This document shows, piece after piece, positions 17,076 to 26,157 of a stretch of 64,000 nucleotides of DNA. Below the pieces are notes generated by a model. The model did no database searches. It was given only the letters and a program-made list of their open reading frames with translations, and was not told the DNA's origin. Origin of the DNA: Methylocystis sp. Sn-Cys. GTDB lineage: Bacteria > Pseudomonadota > Alphaproteobacteria > Rhizobiales > Beijerinckiaceae. The stretch lies in NCBI RefSeq assembly GCF_016745395.1, contig NZ_JAERVJ010000004.1, positions 176,369 to 240,368 of the forward strand. The letters are read 5' to 3'. Position numbers and translations under genes: made by a program. How positions within the stretch are numbered: the first letter of the stretch is position 1; the number at the start of each line of letters is the position of its first letter.

Positions 17076-18286
17076 CGATCGCCTCCCGTCGCGAGGATGT
17101 CGCCGGGCGCCTGATAAGGCGCGAGGACGAGATCGCGGGTGACGATCACCCTCACCGGAAACCCTGGCCGAATGGTCAGCGTCGGCTGGATGTTGAGATT
17201 GCGCCCGACGATCTGCTGGCCGGTCTGATTGAGGCTTTGCGCGCCGCCGCGGCGCAGCGCCTGGATAAGGGCGTTTTCGGTCCCTGTTGTCCCGAGCTGC
17301 GTCCCGACGCCGAGGATCGTCGAGAGCGCGGCGGCGCCGGCGAGGCGGAGCCAATGATAATCGACGCCGTCTTCGAGGCCCGAATAGCCGGCGGCGTCGG
17401 CGCCGGGTTGGCGTTCGAGGACGATGGAGCGCCCGTCGGGGTGAATGAGACGGCTCCAGACGAGCAACACGCGGGATTGCCCGAAGGCGATCTGGGAGTC
17501 GTAGACGCCGATGAGTTTCGAGCCTTGCGGGATGACGAGAGAGCGCCCGGTGGGGCTGTCATAGACGTTTTCAGTGACTTGCGCCGTGATCTCTCCGGGA
17601 AGGTCGGAGCGGATGCCGGTGAGGAGCGCGGCGGGAATGACGGCGCCCGCCTGCAGGACATAGAGCGAAGCGGGCGCGGCGAGGCGATCGGGGCTGACCG
17701 TGCGGCGATCGGCAGGCGCGTTGACGAAAGCGAGCTTGCGATCCTGCATGTTCTGGACGTCGCCGGGATCGATCGGCGCGGGCTCGGTTCGCTGCGTCGA
17801 TGTTTCGACGATCGGACCGCCCGTTATTCTTTGAGCCCCCTCGGCATTGCTCGACGGCCGTTCTCGCACGTTCGTCGTCGCAAAGAGCTTCGCGGTCCGC
17901 GCCGCCTCGCGCTCCTGACCGATGCGCTGTTGCTCGGGATCGGCGCCGGTCGGCGGCAATTGCCCTTGGGCGGCGAGGATCGGTCGGCCGAGATCGCCCG
18001 GGAGCGGCGGGCCCAGCTTCGGGACGTTCTTCGGGAGGCCCGCATAGTCGCGCGGCAAGGACGCAAGGCCGTCGGGCGTCGTCTTCGCGTCCGTGTTGAT
18101 GAGCTCCGGCGCAGGGCCGGAGCGCGAGCGTCCCTGCAAGGCCCAGATGGTCATGCCGAGAAGGGCAACGGAAGAGACGCCCGCGAGCGCGATCAAAACG
18201 CGGCGCGAAAGGCGGGTCACCGGCGGTCGCTCCGGGTGAAGGCGCAGCTCCTCTGCAAGCTTCTTCTCGTGCTCCGGCGCGCTCAT
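17072..18286 (-). CDS. trbI: Conjugal transfer protein TrbI (VirB10-like)
   Basis: A 404-residue inner-membrane component of a type IV secretion channel. The short cytoplasmic N-terminus is followed by one membrane helix (VLIALAGVSSVALLGMTIWAL, about residues 31-50), a Pro-rich periplasmic region and the VirB10-like beta-barrel domain (LQAGAVIPAALLTGIRSDLP, VIPQGSKLIGVYDS, LTIRPGFPVRVIVTRDLVL). The frame is intact. It is joined by ATGA overlaps to trbG upstream and the DUF2274 gene downstream. Since trbG is frameshifted and trbF cut, it cannot work in a full channel from this locus. Confidence 0.93.
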   Translation of the reverse strand: MSAPEHEKKLAEELRLHPERPPVTRLSRRVLIALAGVSSVALLGMTIWALQGRSRSGPAPELINTDAKTTPDGLASLPRDYAGLPKNVPKLGPPLPGDLGRPILAAQGQLPPTGADPEQQRIGQEREAARTAKLFATTNVRERPSSNAEGAQRITGGPIVETSTQRTEPAPIDPGDVQNMQDRKLAFVNAPADRRTVSPDRLAAPASLYVLQAGAVIPAALLTGIRSDLPGEITAQVTENVYDSPTGRSLVIPQGSKLIGVYDSQIAFGQSRVLLVWSRLIHPDGRSIVLERQPGADAAGYSGLEDGVDYHWLRLAGAAALSTILGVGTQLGTTGTENALIQALRRGGAQSLNQTGQQIVGRNLNIQPTLTIRPGFPVRVIVTRDLVLAPYQAPGDILATGGDR

Positions 18287-19277
18287 ATGGCGGACTTTCC
18301 TTCGCTGCGCACGATGCGGACGATCTTCTGGTCGTCGGAGCCGAAGCGCAGTTCGGCGGCGGCGAAGAGGCGATCGACGATCATGTGATTGCCGCGCACC
18401 CGGTAATTGACGAGCTGGCTGTCGCCCGAGGCGCCGGTGACGAAGAGCGGGGGCATCTCGCCCTGAGAGACGCCGCGCGGGAATTCGATGTAGACTTTGC
18501 GGCCGTCGTCGAAGGCGCGCAGCGGCCGCCAGGGTGCAGCGTCGCCCTCGATCGCGTAGCGGAAATTGAGCCGTGCGAGATCGAGGCCGACGTCGACCGG
18601 CGCGGCGGCCTCCGCGGCGGCGTTCTGACGGCGCAGCGCGATGAGTTCGTCCTGCGGATATTGCCATGAAACTGAGGCCATATAGGTCTTCTCGGTCGAG
18701 CGCAGCTCCAGATGATAGGTGCGCCTGTCGGTGTTGATGACGAGATTGGTCATCAGGTCGGCGCGCGTCGGCTTCACCATGATGTGGGTCTTGCGGGCGG
18801 CGCCCGCGCCGCTCTCCGCGTCACCGATGATCCAGCGCACCGTGTCGCCGGCGGCGACGGGGCCGGAGCCGACGAGCTGCTCGCCGTCCTGCAAAGCGAT
18901 GTCGGTGATCTCACCGGGGGCGGCGTAGACCTGATAGAGCGCGCCCTCGGTGAAGGGATAGATCTGGACGGCGTGATATAGCCGGCGCGGCGCGGCTCCA
19001 CGCGCGCGGCGGCGTTGGCCTGTTCGATCCGCGCTTTCGGGTCGATCGGCTCGGGTCGCTCGCCCTTGCCCCGCGGGAGGGATTTGAGCTGTCCGGGGAG
19101 GGGCAGAACTTTCGGGACTTCGACGATCTTCACCGGGCCGGGCGGATCGCTCTGCAAGTTCGCCGGAATCGGCAGATCGTCATAGGCGATCTCCGGCGGC
19201 TTGAAGCTCGAACAGGCAGCAAGCAGAGACCACGAGAGAAGCAAGCTCGTGAAAGCCAGAAGCGGCAATTGAGTCAT
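18283..19277 (-). pseudogene. trbG: Conjugal transfer protein TrbG (VirB9-like), frameshifted
   Basis: The 5' part (MTQLPLLAFTSLLLSWSLLA, lipobox LLAACSS) reads to RVEPRRAGYI. The family sequence then continues in another frame as AVQIYPFTEGALYQVYAAPG, so one base is missing near 18973-18974 (TATATCAC where TATATCAAC is expected). The rest (VRWIIGDAESG, KTHIMVKPTRADLMTNLVI, NYRVRGNHMIVDRLF) is normal to the stop, which overlaps the trbI ATG. VirB9-like proteins form the outer-membrane part of the secretion channel. Confidence 0.88.
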
Positions 19278-19348
19278 TGGCCAAGCTCCTTCGACCAATT
19301 GATGGCGTGAATGAAAAGGCCGAGCGGGTTCTTGCGCAGGTGCTCGGT
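19274..19348 (-). pseudogene. trbF: 3' stub of trbF, truncated by a REP palindrome
   Basis: On the minus strand the 75 bases before the trbG ATG read TEHLRKNPLGLFIHAINWSK then ELGQ and a TGA that overlaps the trbG start (ATGA). That is the conserved C-terminus of TrbF (VirB8-like). Upstream of the ACC codon at 19348 the sequence turns directly into a palindromic repeat, so the rest of trbF and the upstream trb genes are gone. Confidence 0.75.
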
Positions 19349-19371
19349 CGGGCTTTCAGCCCGCCGGGAAT
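19349..19371. repeat. REP-like palindrome at the island edge
   Basis: CGGGCTTTCAGCCCG followed by CCGGGAATGACA. The same wording occurs at about 31021-31055 and 43708-43755. It marks the exact point where trbF stops, and so the right end of the island remnant. Confidence 0.7.
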
Positions 19372-19408
19372 GACAAGCCCCCATGCGAGCGGTCAAACGG
19401 CAATAATA

Positions 19409-20902
19409 TTACTTGATGATCAGACGCCCATCCACCACAGGCGCAATCGTCCCCGCCTTCTCGATCGCCTCCATCACCACCGTCGACAGCAGCGGCGCCT
19501 CGTCTTCGGTGACGAGCGGCTTGCCGCGCGTAAAGGCCTCATAGCCGTCCTTGCCGGCGGCGAGATAGTTGTTGGTCGCGACCTTATAGAGGCGCGCGTC
19601 GTCGAGCGGCGCGCCGCCGATGTCGACCGTGGCAATGCGCGATCCGGGGACAGCGTCGCGCCGCGCGACGATGCGGGCGCCCGACAGTTGCGGGAAGCGG
19701 CCCGCGTCCTTGCCGAGCTTCCAGAGGCCGCTTTCGAGCGCCGCGCGCAGATCGGCGCCGCGCAGTTCCAGCGTGATGAGCTTATTGTTGAAGGGAAGCG
19801 CCGCCACGACCATTTTGCGCGCGAGCTTCGTTCCGGGCGAAACGACCGTATCGCTGCGAATGCCGCCGCCATTGATCAGCGCGACGTCCGCGCCGGTCCT
19901 GGCGCGCATGGCGTCGGCGATGAAGTCGCCGATCGCCGTCTCCTGGCTGCGCACGGACGATTTCCGCGCATCGAGCTCGGTCTGCGTGGCGCCGATGATC
20001 TGATCGAGATCTTTGTCCATGCTCGCGCGATATTCGGCGACGCGGGCGGCGACGGCCGGGTCCGGCGTGGCGTCGGCGGTGTCGATGATGCGGAACTTCG
20101 GCGTCCAGCGCACCTTGCGAGCGCCGGCGTCGGACGCCGAGATCGTCAGATCGACCGCGACGATTTGCGCGCCATCCGCCTGCGTTTCGGCAATCGCCGC
20201 GCGGCCGTCATAAGCGACAAAGAGATTATGGTCGTGGCCGGAGAGCACAATGTCGATCGCGCCCGTCTTGGCGAGGCGCAAATCGTCCCGCCACTCAGAA
20301 TGAGTGACGGCGACGACAAGATCGGCGCCTTGATCGCGCAGCCGCTGCGCCTGTTGCTGCGCGGCGTCTATGGCCGGCGAGATTTGCAGCGACCCGGTGT
20401 TGGAGCGCTTGGCGGATTCATCCTCGGTCAGGCCGAAGACGCCGATTTTCATGCCGTCGATGTCGAAGATTCTGCTATCCGCAAAGCCGGGCAGGGGCTT
20501 GCCGGCGGCGTCGCGCAGATTGGCGGCGAGGCGCACGGCCTGCAATTCCGACATGCGCTTGCGAAACACGTCCTCGCCGAAATCGAACTCGTGATTGCCC
20601 GGCGTGAAGACGTCGATCTTCGTGCGATTGATGAGGTCGATGATATGCGCGCCCTTGTCGAGGCTCGACATCAGCGAGGGCGAGATGGTGTCGCCCGCAA
20701 GCGCGACGAGGACGTTCTTGGTCTTCGCGCGCTCGGCGCTAACAACGCCGGCGACGCGCGCAAAGCCGCCGCGCCCGTTCGTCTCCGCCATTTCGTAAAT
20801 GTCGCTGAAAACGAGGAGCGTGGCGTTGATCGTGCGTTCGGCGGCTTGCGCCGGACAGGCGGCGAGGAAAAGGGCAAAGGGGAGAGCGTGACGAATCTTC
20901 AT
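19409..20902 (-). CDS. UshA-like 5'-nucleotidase / metallophosphoesterase, periplasmic
   Basis: 497 residues: a signal peptide (MKIRHALPFALFLAACPAQA), a calcineurin-like N-terminal domain and a 5'-nucleotidase C-terminal domain. Metal-binding motifs seen are FSDIYEMAE (in place of the usual ND or DxH), GDTISPSLMS, GNHEFDFGED, VTHSEWRDD and GHDHN. The C-terminal substrate domain shows ALINGGGIRSDTVVSPG and NNYLAAGKDGYEAF. It should release phosphate from nucleotides or other organic phosphates in the periplasm. The first metal motif lacks the common D-x-H, so the metal site may differ. A downstream-facing island remnant ends just beyond its stop. Confidence 0.88.
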   Translation of the reverse strand: MKIRHALPFALFLAACPAQAAERTINATLLVFSDIYEMAETNGRGGFARVAGVVSAERAKTKNVLVALAGDTISPSLMSSLDKGAHIIDLINRTKIDVFTPGNHEFDFGEDVFRKRMSELQAVRLAANLRDAAGKPLPGFADSRIFDIDGMKIGVFGLTEDESAKRSNTGSLQISPAIDAAQQQAQRLRDQGADLVVAVTHSEWRDDLRLAKTGAIDIVLSGHDHNLFVAYDGRAAIAETQADGAQIVAVDLTISASDAGARKVRWTPKFRIIDTADATPDPAVAARVAEYRASMDKDLDQIIGATQTELDARKSSVRSQETAIGDFIADAMRARTGADVALINGGGIRSDTVVSPGTKLARKMVVAALPFNNKLITLELRGADLRAALESGLWKLGKDAGRFPQLSGARIVARRDAVPGSRIATVDIGGAPLDDARLYKVATNNYLAAGKDGYEAFTRGKPLVTEDEAPLLSTVVMEAIEKAGTIAPVVDGRLIIK

Positions 20903-20947
20903 GCCCCGCATGTTTGCGCGCTTCCAATGACACGGGCAATACGCGCC

Positions 20948-21165
20948 TGATACCATTTCCGTTTGATAGCTCGCGGAAGGCTCGATCGGGAATCCAGCGC
21001 CGCTAGAGCGCTGGTTTTGCTCAGAGCCGTCATTGCGAGCGAAGCGAAGCAATCCAGGGCAGCGATGCGACGCTGGATTGCTGCGTCGGCTCCGCCTCCT
21101 CGCAATGACGGCGTTAAATCCGATCGCACGATCGTCGGGATCAACACCGAACCAATCAAGCGGAA
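20948..21165. repeat. Composite MITE-like repeat with nested CGTCATTGCGAG palindrome (copy D)
   Basis: The left end reads TGATACCATTTCCGTTTGA and the right end GAACCAATCAAGCGG. Between them sit a partial GGGAATCCAG repeat and an 83-base CGTCATTGCGAGCG palindrome at 21028-21110. The same layout recurs at 30984-31205. It lies between the divergent 5'-nucleotidase start and the amtB terminator. Confidence 0.65.
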
Positions 21166-21181
21166 CCCGTGTGAGAGCGAT

Positions 21182-21208
21182 AAAAAGAAACGGCGCCCGT
21201 GGGCGCCG
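21182..21208 (-). terminator. Intrinsic terminator of glnK-amtB
   Basis: CGGCGCCC-GT-GGGCGCCG stem, followed on the minus strand by TTTCTTTTTA. It lies 35 bases after the amtB stop. Confidence 0.85.
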
Positions 21209-21242
21209 CTCCAACTTTTGCTTGGGGACAGATCAGCAATCG

Positions 21243-22715
21243 TCAGTAATTGTAAGCGCGTTCGCCGTGATCCGTGATGTCCAGGCCCTCGCGCTCCTGA
21301 TCGGGCGCCGGACGCAGTCCGACCACGAGGTCGACGACCTTGTAGAGGATCGCGGAGCCGATGCCCGAGAAGAGCAGCGTCGCGACGACCGCCGTGCCCT
21401 GCGCCTTCATCTGGGCCACCATGTCATACGTGCCGGCGTAGCTCTCGAGATTGGTGTAGTCGGTGATGCCGACGCCGCCGAAGTCGGGGTTGACCAGCAG
21501 GCCAGTCGCCAGAGCGCCGGTGATGCCGCCGATGCAGTGGACGCCGAAGACGTCGAGCGCGTCGTCATAGCCGACCTTCTTCTTGATTACATCGACGAAG
21601 AAGAGGCAGATCGGGGAGACGGCGAGGCCGAGGACGATCGAGCCCATCGGGCCGGCGAAGCCGGAGGCCGGCGTCACCGCGACGAGGCCGGCGACCGCGC
21701 CGGTGATGAGGCCGAGCAGCGAGGGCTTGCCCTTGATCAGCCACTCCACGATCATCCACGACAGCGCCGCGGCGGCGGTCGCAACCATGGTGTTGACGAA
21801 GGCGAGAGCCGTCGTGCCATTGGCTTCGAGGTTGGAGCCGGCGTTGAAGCCGAACCAACCGACCCACAGCAGCGAGGCGCCGACCATCGACAGCGTCAGC
21901 GAATGCGGCGCGAGCGCCTCCTTGCCATAGCCGATGCGCTTGCCCACGATGATGGCGCCGACAAGGCCCGCGATGCCCGCGTTGATGTGGACGACCGTGC
22001 CGCCCGCAAAGTCCAGCGCGCCCTTGCCGGCGAGCCAGCCCACATTGCCGGCGATCTCGTCGATCTTCGCCTGAGCGGCCGCCTTGGCGGCTTCGTCGGG
22101 CGCGGCGGCGAGCTGCGTCGCGGCGTCGACCAGAGCGTTCGGATCGGCGACGCCCCACACCCAATGCGCGACCGGGAAGTAGATGAAGGTGACCCACAGC
22201 GCCGTGAAGAGCAGCACCGCCGAGAACTTCATGCGCTCGGCGAAGGCGCCGATGATGAGGGCCGGGGTGATCATGGCGAAGGTCATCTGGAAGACGAAGA
22301 AGGCGAATTCCGGAATGACATGGCCGGGGGTGAAGGTCGGCGCATTGGCGGCGCCGGTCACGCCCTTCAGGAAGAGCTTGTTGAAGCCGCCGACATAATG
22401 GTTGAGCGAGCCGCCGTCGCCGAAGGCGAAGGAATAGCCATAGACCGCCCAGATCACGCCGACGAGCGACACGATCGCGAAGGTCTGCGAGAGCACGGCC
22501 GCCATGTTCTTCGTGCGCACGAGGCCGCCGTAGAACAAAGCGAGGCCCGGGATCGACATCATCAGCACGAGCAGCGAGGAGGTCAGCATCCAGGCGGTGT
22601 CGCCGGGGTTGGGCGTGGGATCATTGCCAGCGAAGGCCGATCCCGCCGTCGCAACGAGCGCCGCTCCCGCGAGGGTCGAAGCCGCGAACGCGCTCCGAGA
22701 CGAAGGAAGTTTCAT
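21243..22715 (-). CDS. amtB: Ammonium transporter
   Basis: 490 residues: a cleavable signal-like N-terminus (FAASTLAGAALVATAGSAFA) then eleven membrane helices that form an NH3/NH4+ channel in the inner membrane. Seen: DTAWMLTSSLLVLMMSIPGL, LFYGGLVRTKNM, the pore-lining HINAGIAGLVGAIIVGKR (first pore His), WVGWFGFNAGSNLEANG and DDALDVFGVHCIGGITGALA (second pore His). A longer loop rich in Ala/Lys follows WGVADPNALVDA. It lies 34 bases downstream of glnK in one operon and ends at a strong terminator. GlnK closes the channel when nitrogen is ample. Confidence 0.97.
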   Translation of the reverse strand: MKLPSSRSAFAASTLAGAALVATAGSAFAGNDPTPNPGDTAWMLTSSLLVLMMSIPGLALFYGGLVRTKNMAAVLSQTFAIVSLVGVIWAVYGYSFAFGDGGSLNHYVGGFNKLFLKGVTGAANAPTFTPGHVIPEFAFFVFQMTFAMITPALIIGAFAERMKFSAVLLFTALWVTFIYFPVAHWVWGVADPNALVDAATQLAAAPDEAAKAAAQAKIDEIAGNVGWLAGKGALDFAGGTVVHINAGIAGLVGAIIVGKRIGYGKEALAPHSLTLSMVGASLLWVGWFGFNAGSNLEANGTTALAFVNTMVATAAAALSWMIVEWLIKGKPSLLGLITGAVAGLVAVTPASGFAGPMGSIVLGLAVSPICLFFVDVIKKKVGYDDALDVFGVHCIGGITGALATGLLVNPDFGGVGITDYTNLESYAGTYDMVAQMKAQGTAVVATLLFSGIGSAILYKVVDLVVGLRPAPDQEREGLDITDHGERAYNY

Positions 22716-22749
22716 GTAGAAAAGCTCCTGGTTTTCGGGAGGATGGCGA

Positions 22750-23130
<381 letters not shown>

Positions 23131-23200
23131 TCACTCTAAGCGGAACGCCGCAGCGGCGCGGTCGTTTGGAGAGAGCGCTGGCGCGCCCGCCGCCATTGCT

Positions 23201-23218
23201 ATCAAAAGCCGTGCCAGC
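23201..23218 (-). promoter_or_regulatory. Sigma-54 (-24/-12) promoter of glnK-amtB
   Basis: On the minus strand the sequence is GCTGGCACGGCTTTTGAT. It matches the consensus TGGCACG-N4-TTGC except for A in place of the final C. Spacing between the GG and the TTG..A element is right. It points to glnK, with a leader of about 100 bases. Confidence 0.75.
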
Positions 23219-23394
23219 GAGCGCTATCCTTGAAATCACGGGGTTTTGTATGAAATAGGCGCGACTCTCGCCTGGGCCGCGACGCCGGCCTCGATCGCTT
23301 GCGCCAACGGAAAAGCTTGGAGTTTGCGGGAACTGCGGGCGAAGAGCCGGATAGAAGGGCAAATGCGACAGGCGCCTGAGAAATAAGCAGGCGC

Positions 23395-24258
23395 CTAAAT
23401 ATTGGTGCGCAGGCGGATGAGGCCTTCCTGTGCCGCGGATGCGAGCAGCCGGCCGTCGCGCGCATAAATGCGGCCGAAGGTCAGGCCGCGCGCATGCGAG
23501 GCCGCAGGGCTCTCCTGGACATAGAGCAGCCAGTCGTCGACGCGCGGCGGCTCGTGAAACCACAGCGCATGATCGAGGCTCGCGACCTGGATCTTCGGAT
23601 CGAAAATATTGCGGCCATGCACGACGAGCGCCGTGTTGAGCAGCGTCATATCGGAGAGATAGGCGAGGACCGCCGTGTGGATCGCCTCGTCGTCGGGAAG
23701 CGGGCTTTGCACCCGGAACCAGATCTTTTGGCCGGCGGCGTTGGGCGCAACGAGCGTTTCCGGAGCGACGATGCGCATGTCGAGCGCACAGGCGCGCGCC
23801 ATCCAATTCGCCGCCGGTTGCGGCAGAAAGGCGCGGAATCGGTCGACGAGATCGTGAATGGGCTCCAGGCTCTCGGGGGCCGGCGTCTGCGGCATGGCGA
23901 GCGCGTGCGAAAACCCTTCCTCGCGGCGCTGATAGGAGGCGGCGAGCGAAAAAATCGGCCGCCCGCGCTGCGTCGCGACGCAGCGGCGCGTGGCGAAGCT
24001 CTTGCCGTCGCGGATGCGGTCGACGGCAAAGTCGATGGGAATCTGCGGATCGCCCGCCAGGATGAAATAGGCGTGCAGCGAATGCACCGGGCGGTCAGGC
24101 TCGACGGTTCGCGTCGCGGCGACGAGCGACTGCGCCACGACCTGTCCGCCATAGAGGTGTCTGCCCGCGGAGGCCGGACTATGCCCCCGAAAGCGGTCTT
24201 CTCCCAGCGTCTCCAGATCGAGGAGCGTGACGATTTCGCGGGCGGGCGCGTCATCCAT
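23395..24258 (-). CDS. tesB: Acyl-CoA thioesterase II
   Basis: A 287-residue double hot-dog thioesterase that hydrolyses medium- and long-chain acyl-CoA. Family motifs: GGQVVAQSLVAATRTV, VHSLHAYFILAGDP, FATRRCVATQRGRPIFSLAA in the first half; HTAVLAYLSDMTLLNTALVV, SLDHALWFHEPPRVDDWLLY and ARGLTFGRIYARDGRLLAS in the second. The catalytic Asp of TesB (YLSD) is present. It is alone on its strand between glnK and the trm112-like gene. Confidence 0.95.
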   Translation of the reverse strand: MDDAPAREIVTLLDLETLGEDRFRGHSPASAGRHLYGGQVVAQSLVAATRTVEPDRPVHSLHAYFILAGDPQIPIDFAVDRIRDGKSFATRRCVATQRGRPIFSLAASYQRREEGFSHALAMPQTPAPESLEPIHDLVDRFRAFLPQPAANWMARACALDMRIVAPETLVAPNAAGQKIWFRVQSPLPDDEAIHTAVLAYLSDMTLLNTALVVHGRNIFDPKIQVASLDHALWFHEPPRVDDWLLYVQESPAASHARGLTFGRIYARDGRLLASAAQEGLIRLRTNI

Positions 24259-24273
24259 CGCGGATGCGCCGCC

Positions 24274-24501
24274 TCAGTCGATCGGCCGCGCCTCCTCAGG
24301 GAGCATGATCGGTATGCCGTCGCGGATCGGATAGGCGAGTCGCGCCGAGCGGGAAATCAGCTCCTGGCGCGTGCGGTCATATTCGAGCGTCGTCTTCGTC
24401 AGCGGGCAGACGAGAATCTCCAAAAGGCGCGGATCGACTTTCGTCGCCTCGGGCGCGCTGGTTTCCTGGCTCTCGGCGCCGGCCTCGATGTTCTCGCTCA
24501 T
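24274..24501 (-). CDS. Trm112 / YcaR-like small zinc-ribbon-like protein
   Basis: 75 residues with a 22-residue acidic N-terminal extension, then the Trm112 core: [40 protein letters not shown]. Only one Cys of the CPxCKG-type motif remains, as in many alphaproteobacterial members. The eukaryotic relative activates methyltransferases; the bacterial role is not settled. It lies between tesB and a Lon-N domain gene on the same strand. Confidence 0.85.
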   Translation of the reverse strand: MSENIEAGAESQETSAPEATKVDPRLLEILVCPLTKTTLEYDRTRQELISRSARLAYPIRDGIPIMLPEEARPID

Positions 24502-24532
24502 CTCGCGTTTTCCCGTGTTCGAGCGACTGCGC

Positions 24533-25201
24533 TCAGTGCCATTGTTGTCCTTCGCCGTCGCCAAGCGCCATGTCGAGCTTCGCGAGGGTGACGAGCGTTT
24601 CCGCCCGGGTCTTGAGGTCGATGGCCTCGATGAGCGCCTGTTTCTCATTGGCGCCGAACGGGGACATCATCGCCAGCGCGTTGACCAGCGTTTCGGTGGG
24701 CGCGGCGTCTATGCTCGCCCAGTCGATCTCGAGTTTCGAATAATCGGCGAAATTACGCAACATCCCCACCATGGCCTCGCGATCCACGGCGCTTTCGCCG
24801 GCCCCGGGCAGAAGATCGGCCTCGAAGCCGTCATAGCTCACGTGGAATTGGCGGTAGGGGGTCGTGGACGGCAGCTCGTCGCCGAGACGAAAGCGCGAGA
24901 TGCCGGAGAGGGTGACGAGATAGCGCCCATCCCCCGTCTCGGAGAAACGGGTCAGACGTCCGGCGCAGCCAACCTGGAAAAGGCGCGGCGTCACGGTGGC
25001 GCCGTCGCCTCCCGGGAGAGGCTGGATCATGCCGATCAGACGATTGCTCGCGATCGCCGCGTCCACCATGGCCACATAACGCGGCTCGAAAATATTGAGC
25101 GGCAGCTCTCCACGCGGCAGCAACACAGCGCCCGTCAACGGAAAAACAGGAAGGCTTCCCGGTAGTTGGGCGATGTCCGAATAGGGGCTGTTGATGCTCA
25201 T
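24533..25201 (-). CDS. Lon N-terminal (substrate-binding) domain protein
   Basis: 222 residues made only of a LON_substr_bdg domain: [61 protein letters not shown] and a helical C-terminus ending [14 protein letters not shown]. The AAA and protease domains of Lon are absent. Function is unknown; it commonly neighbours the CnoX-type thioredoxin gene in Rhizobiales, as here (39 bases away). Confidence 0.92.
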   Translation of the reverse strand: MSINSPYSDIAQLPGSLPVFPLTGAVLLPRGELPLNIFEPRYVAMVDAAIASNRLIGMIQPLPGGDGATVTPRLFQVGCAGRLTRFSETGDGRYLVTLSGISRFRLGDELPSTTPYRQFHVSYDGFEADLLPGAGESAVDREAMVGMLRNFADYSKLEIDWASIDAAPTETLVNALAMMSPFGANEKQALIEAIDLKTRAETLVTLAKLDMALGDGEGQQWH

Positions 25202-25240
25202 GGCGGATGCGCGGCGGATTTGGGTTACCGCCTCTCCTAT

Positions 25241-26134
25241 TTAAGAATAAAGCAGGGTCGAGAGTCGGCGGCGCGCGGCGACGGCCGCTTTGTCCATCGG
25301 TCCCCAGGCTTCGAAGAACTGGACGAGCTGCTTCCTGGCCCCATCGTCGTTCCAACTACGGTCGCGCCGGATGATTTCAAGAAGCGCATTGGCCGCTTCT
25401 TCACGCCGGTCTTTGGCGTTGAGCGCGAGAGCGAGGTCGAAATAGGCCTGAAGATCGTTGGGATCGAAGTTGATGCGGCTCTTGAGGTCGTCAGTCTCGC
25501 CCAGATCCTGCGCGGCGATCGCGTTTTCGATCGCGGCGGCGGCGGCGGCGACGTCCGAATCCTTGCGGGCGGATTCCGGCAAACGCTCCAGCACCGCGCG
25601 CGCCTCGTCCAACTGCCCGGCCGCAACATAAAGCCGCGATAGCAAAGCGAAGGCCTTCGGATTGACAGGCTCCTGGCTGGTGAGCTCGGAGAGCAGCGCG
25701 TGGGCCGAGGCGACGTCGCCCGCCTCGATCAGCTCCTGAACGGCTTCCATCGCGTCCGCCGCGTCCTCGATCGGCCCGACCAGCCGCTCGAGGAACCCCT
25801 TGATCTGGCTTTCAGGCAGGGCGCCGGCGAAGCCGTCCACCGGGCGACCGCGCTGGAAGGCGACGACGGCGGGGATCGACTTGATGCCGAGCTGATCGGC
25901 GATTTCGGGTTCGGCGTCGATGTTCATTTTGACGAGCTGGACCTTGCCGCCCGTCGCGGCGACGAGCCGCTCGAGGACGGGCGCGAGCTGCTTGCAAGGG
26001 CCGCACCAGGGCGCCCAAAAGTCCACGAGAACGACCTTGCGCAAGGAAGCTTCGAGGACGTCCATGCGAAAACGCGCTACCGTCGTCTCGATCGGCCCCG
26101 TCGCTTCCGCCGCCTTGTTTGCGAACTCCACCAT
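25241..26134 (-). CDS. cnoX: CnoX/YbbN-like thioredoxin-TPR co-chaperone
   Basis: 297 residues: an N-terminal thioredoxin domain with W43-CGPC-K48 intact, then a tetratricopeptide region (ASAHALLSELTSQEPVNPKA, ALLSRLYVAAGQLDEARAVL) and a C-terminal helical domain (QAYFDLALALNAKDRREEAA). E. coli CnoX protects unfolded proteins under chlorine stress and hands them to GroEL. Unlike E. coli CnoX, which has SxxC, this one keeps the CGPC pair and may be an active oxidoreductase. Confidence 0.92.
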   Translation of the reverse strand: MVEFANKAAEATGPIETTVARFRMDVLEASLRKVVLVDFWAPWCGPCKQLAPVLERLVAATGGKVQLVKMNIDAEPEIADQLGIKSIPAVVAFQRGRPVDGFAGALPESQIKGFLERLVGPIEDAADAMEAVQELIEAGDVASAHALLSELTSQEPVNPKAFALLSRLYVAAGQLDEARAVLERLPESARKDSDVAAAAAAIENAIAAQDLGETDDLKSRINFDPNDLQAYFDLALALNAKDRREEAANALLEIIRRDRSWNDDGARKQLVQFFEAWGPMDKAAVAARRRLSTLLYS

Positions 26135-26157
26135 GCGCCGCTCCCCTCTCGCTCTTC

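Noticed and set aside
14934..19400. Direct repeat of the guaA 3' end as attR
   Set aside because: I searched by eye for GACGATCGAGTGGGAA at the right island edge and did not find it.
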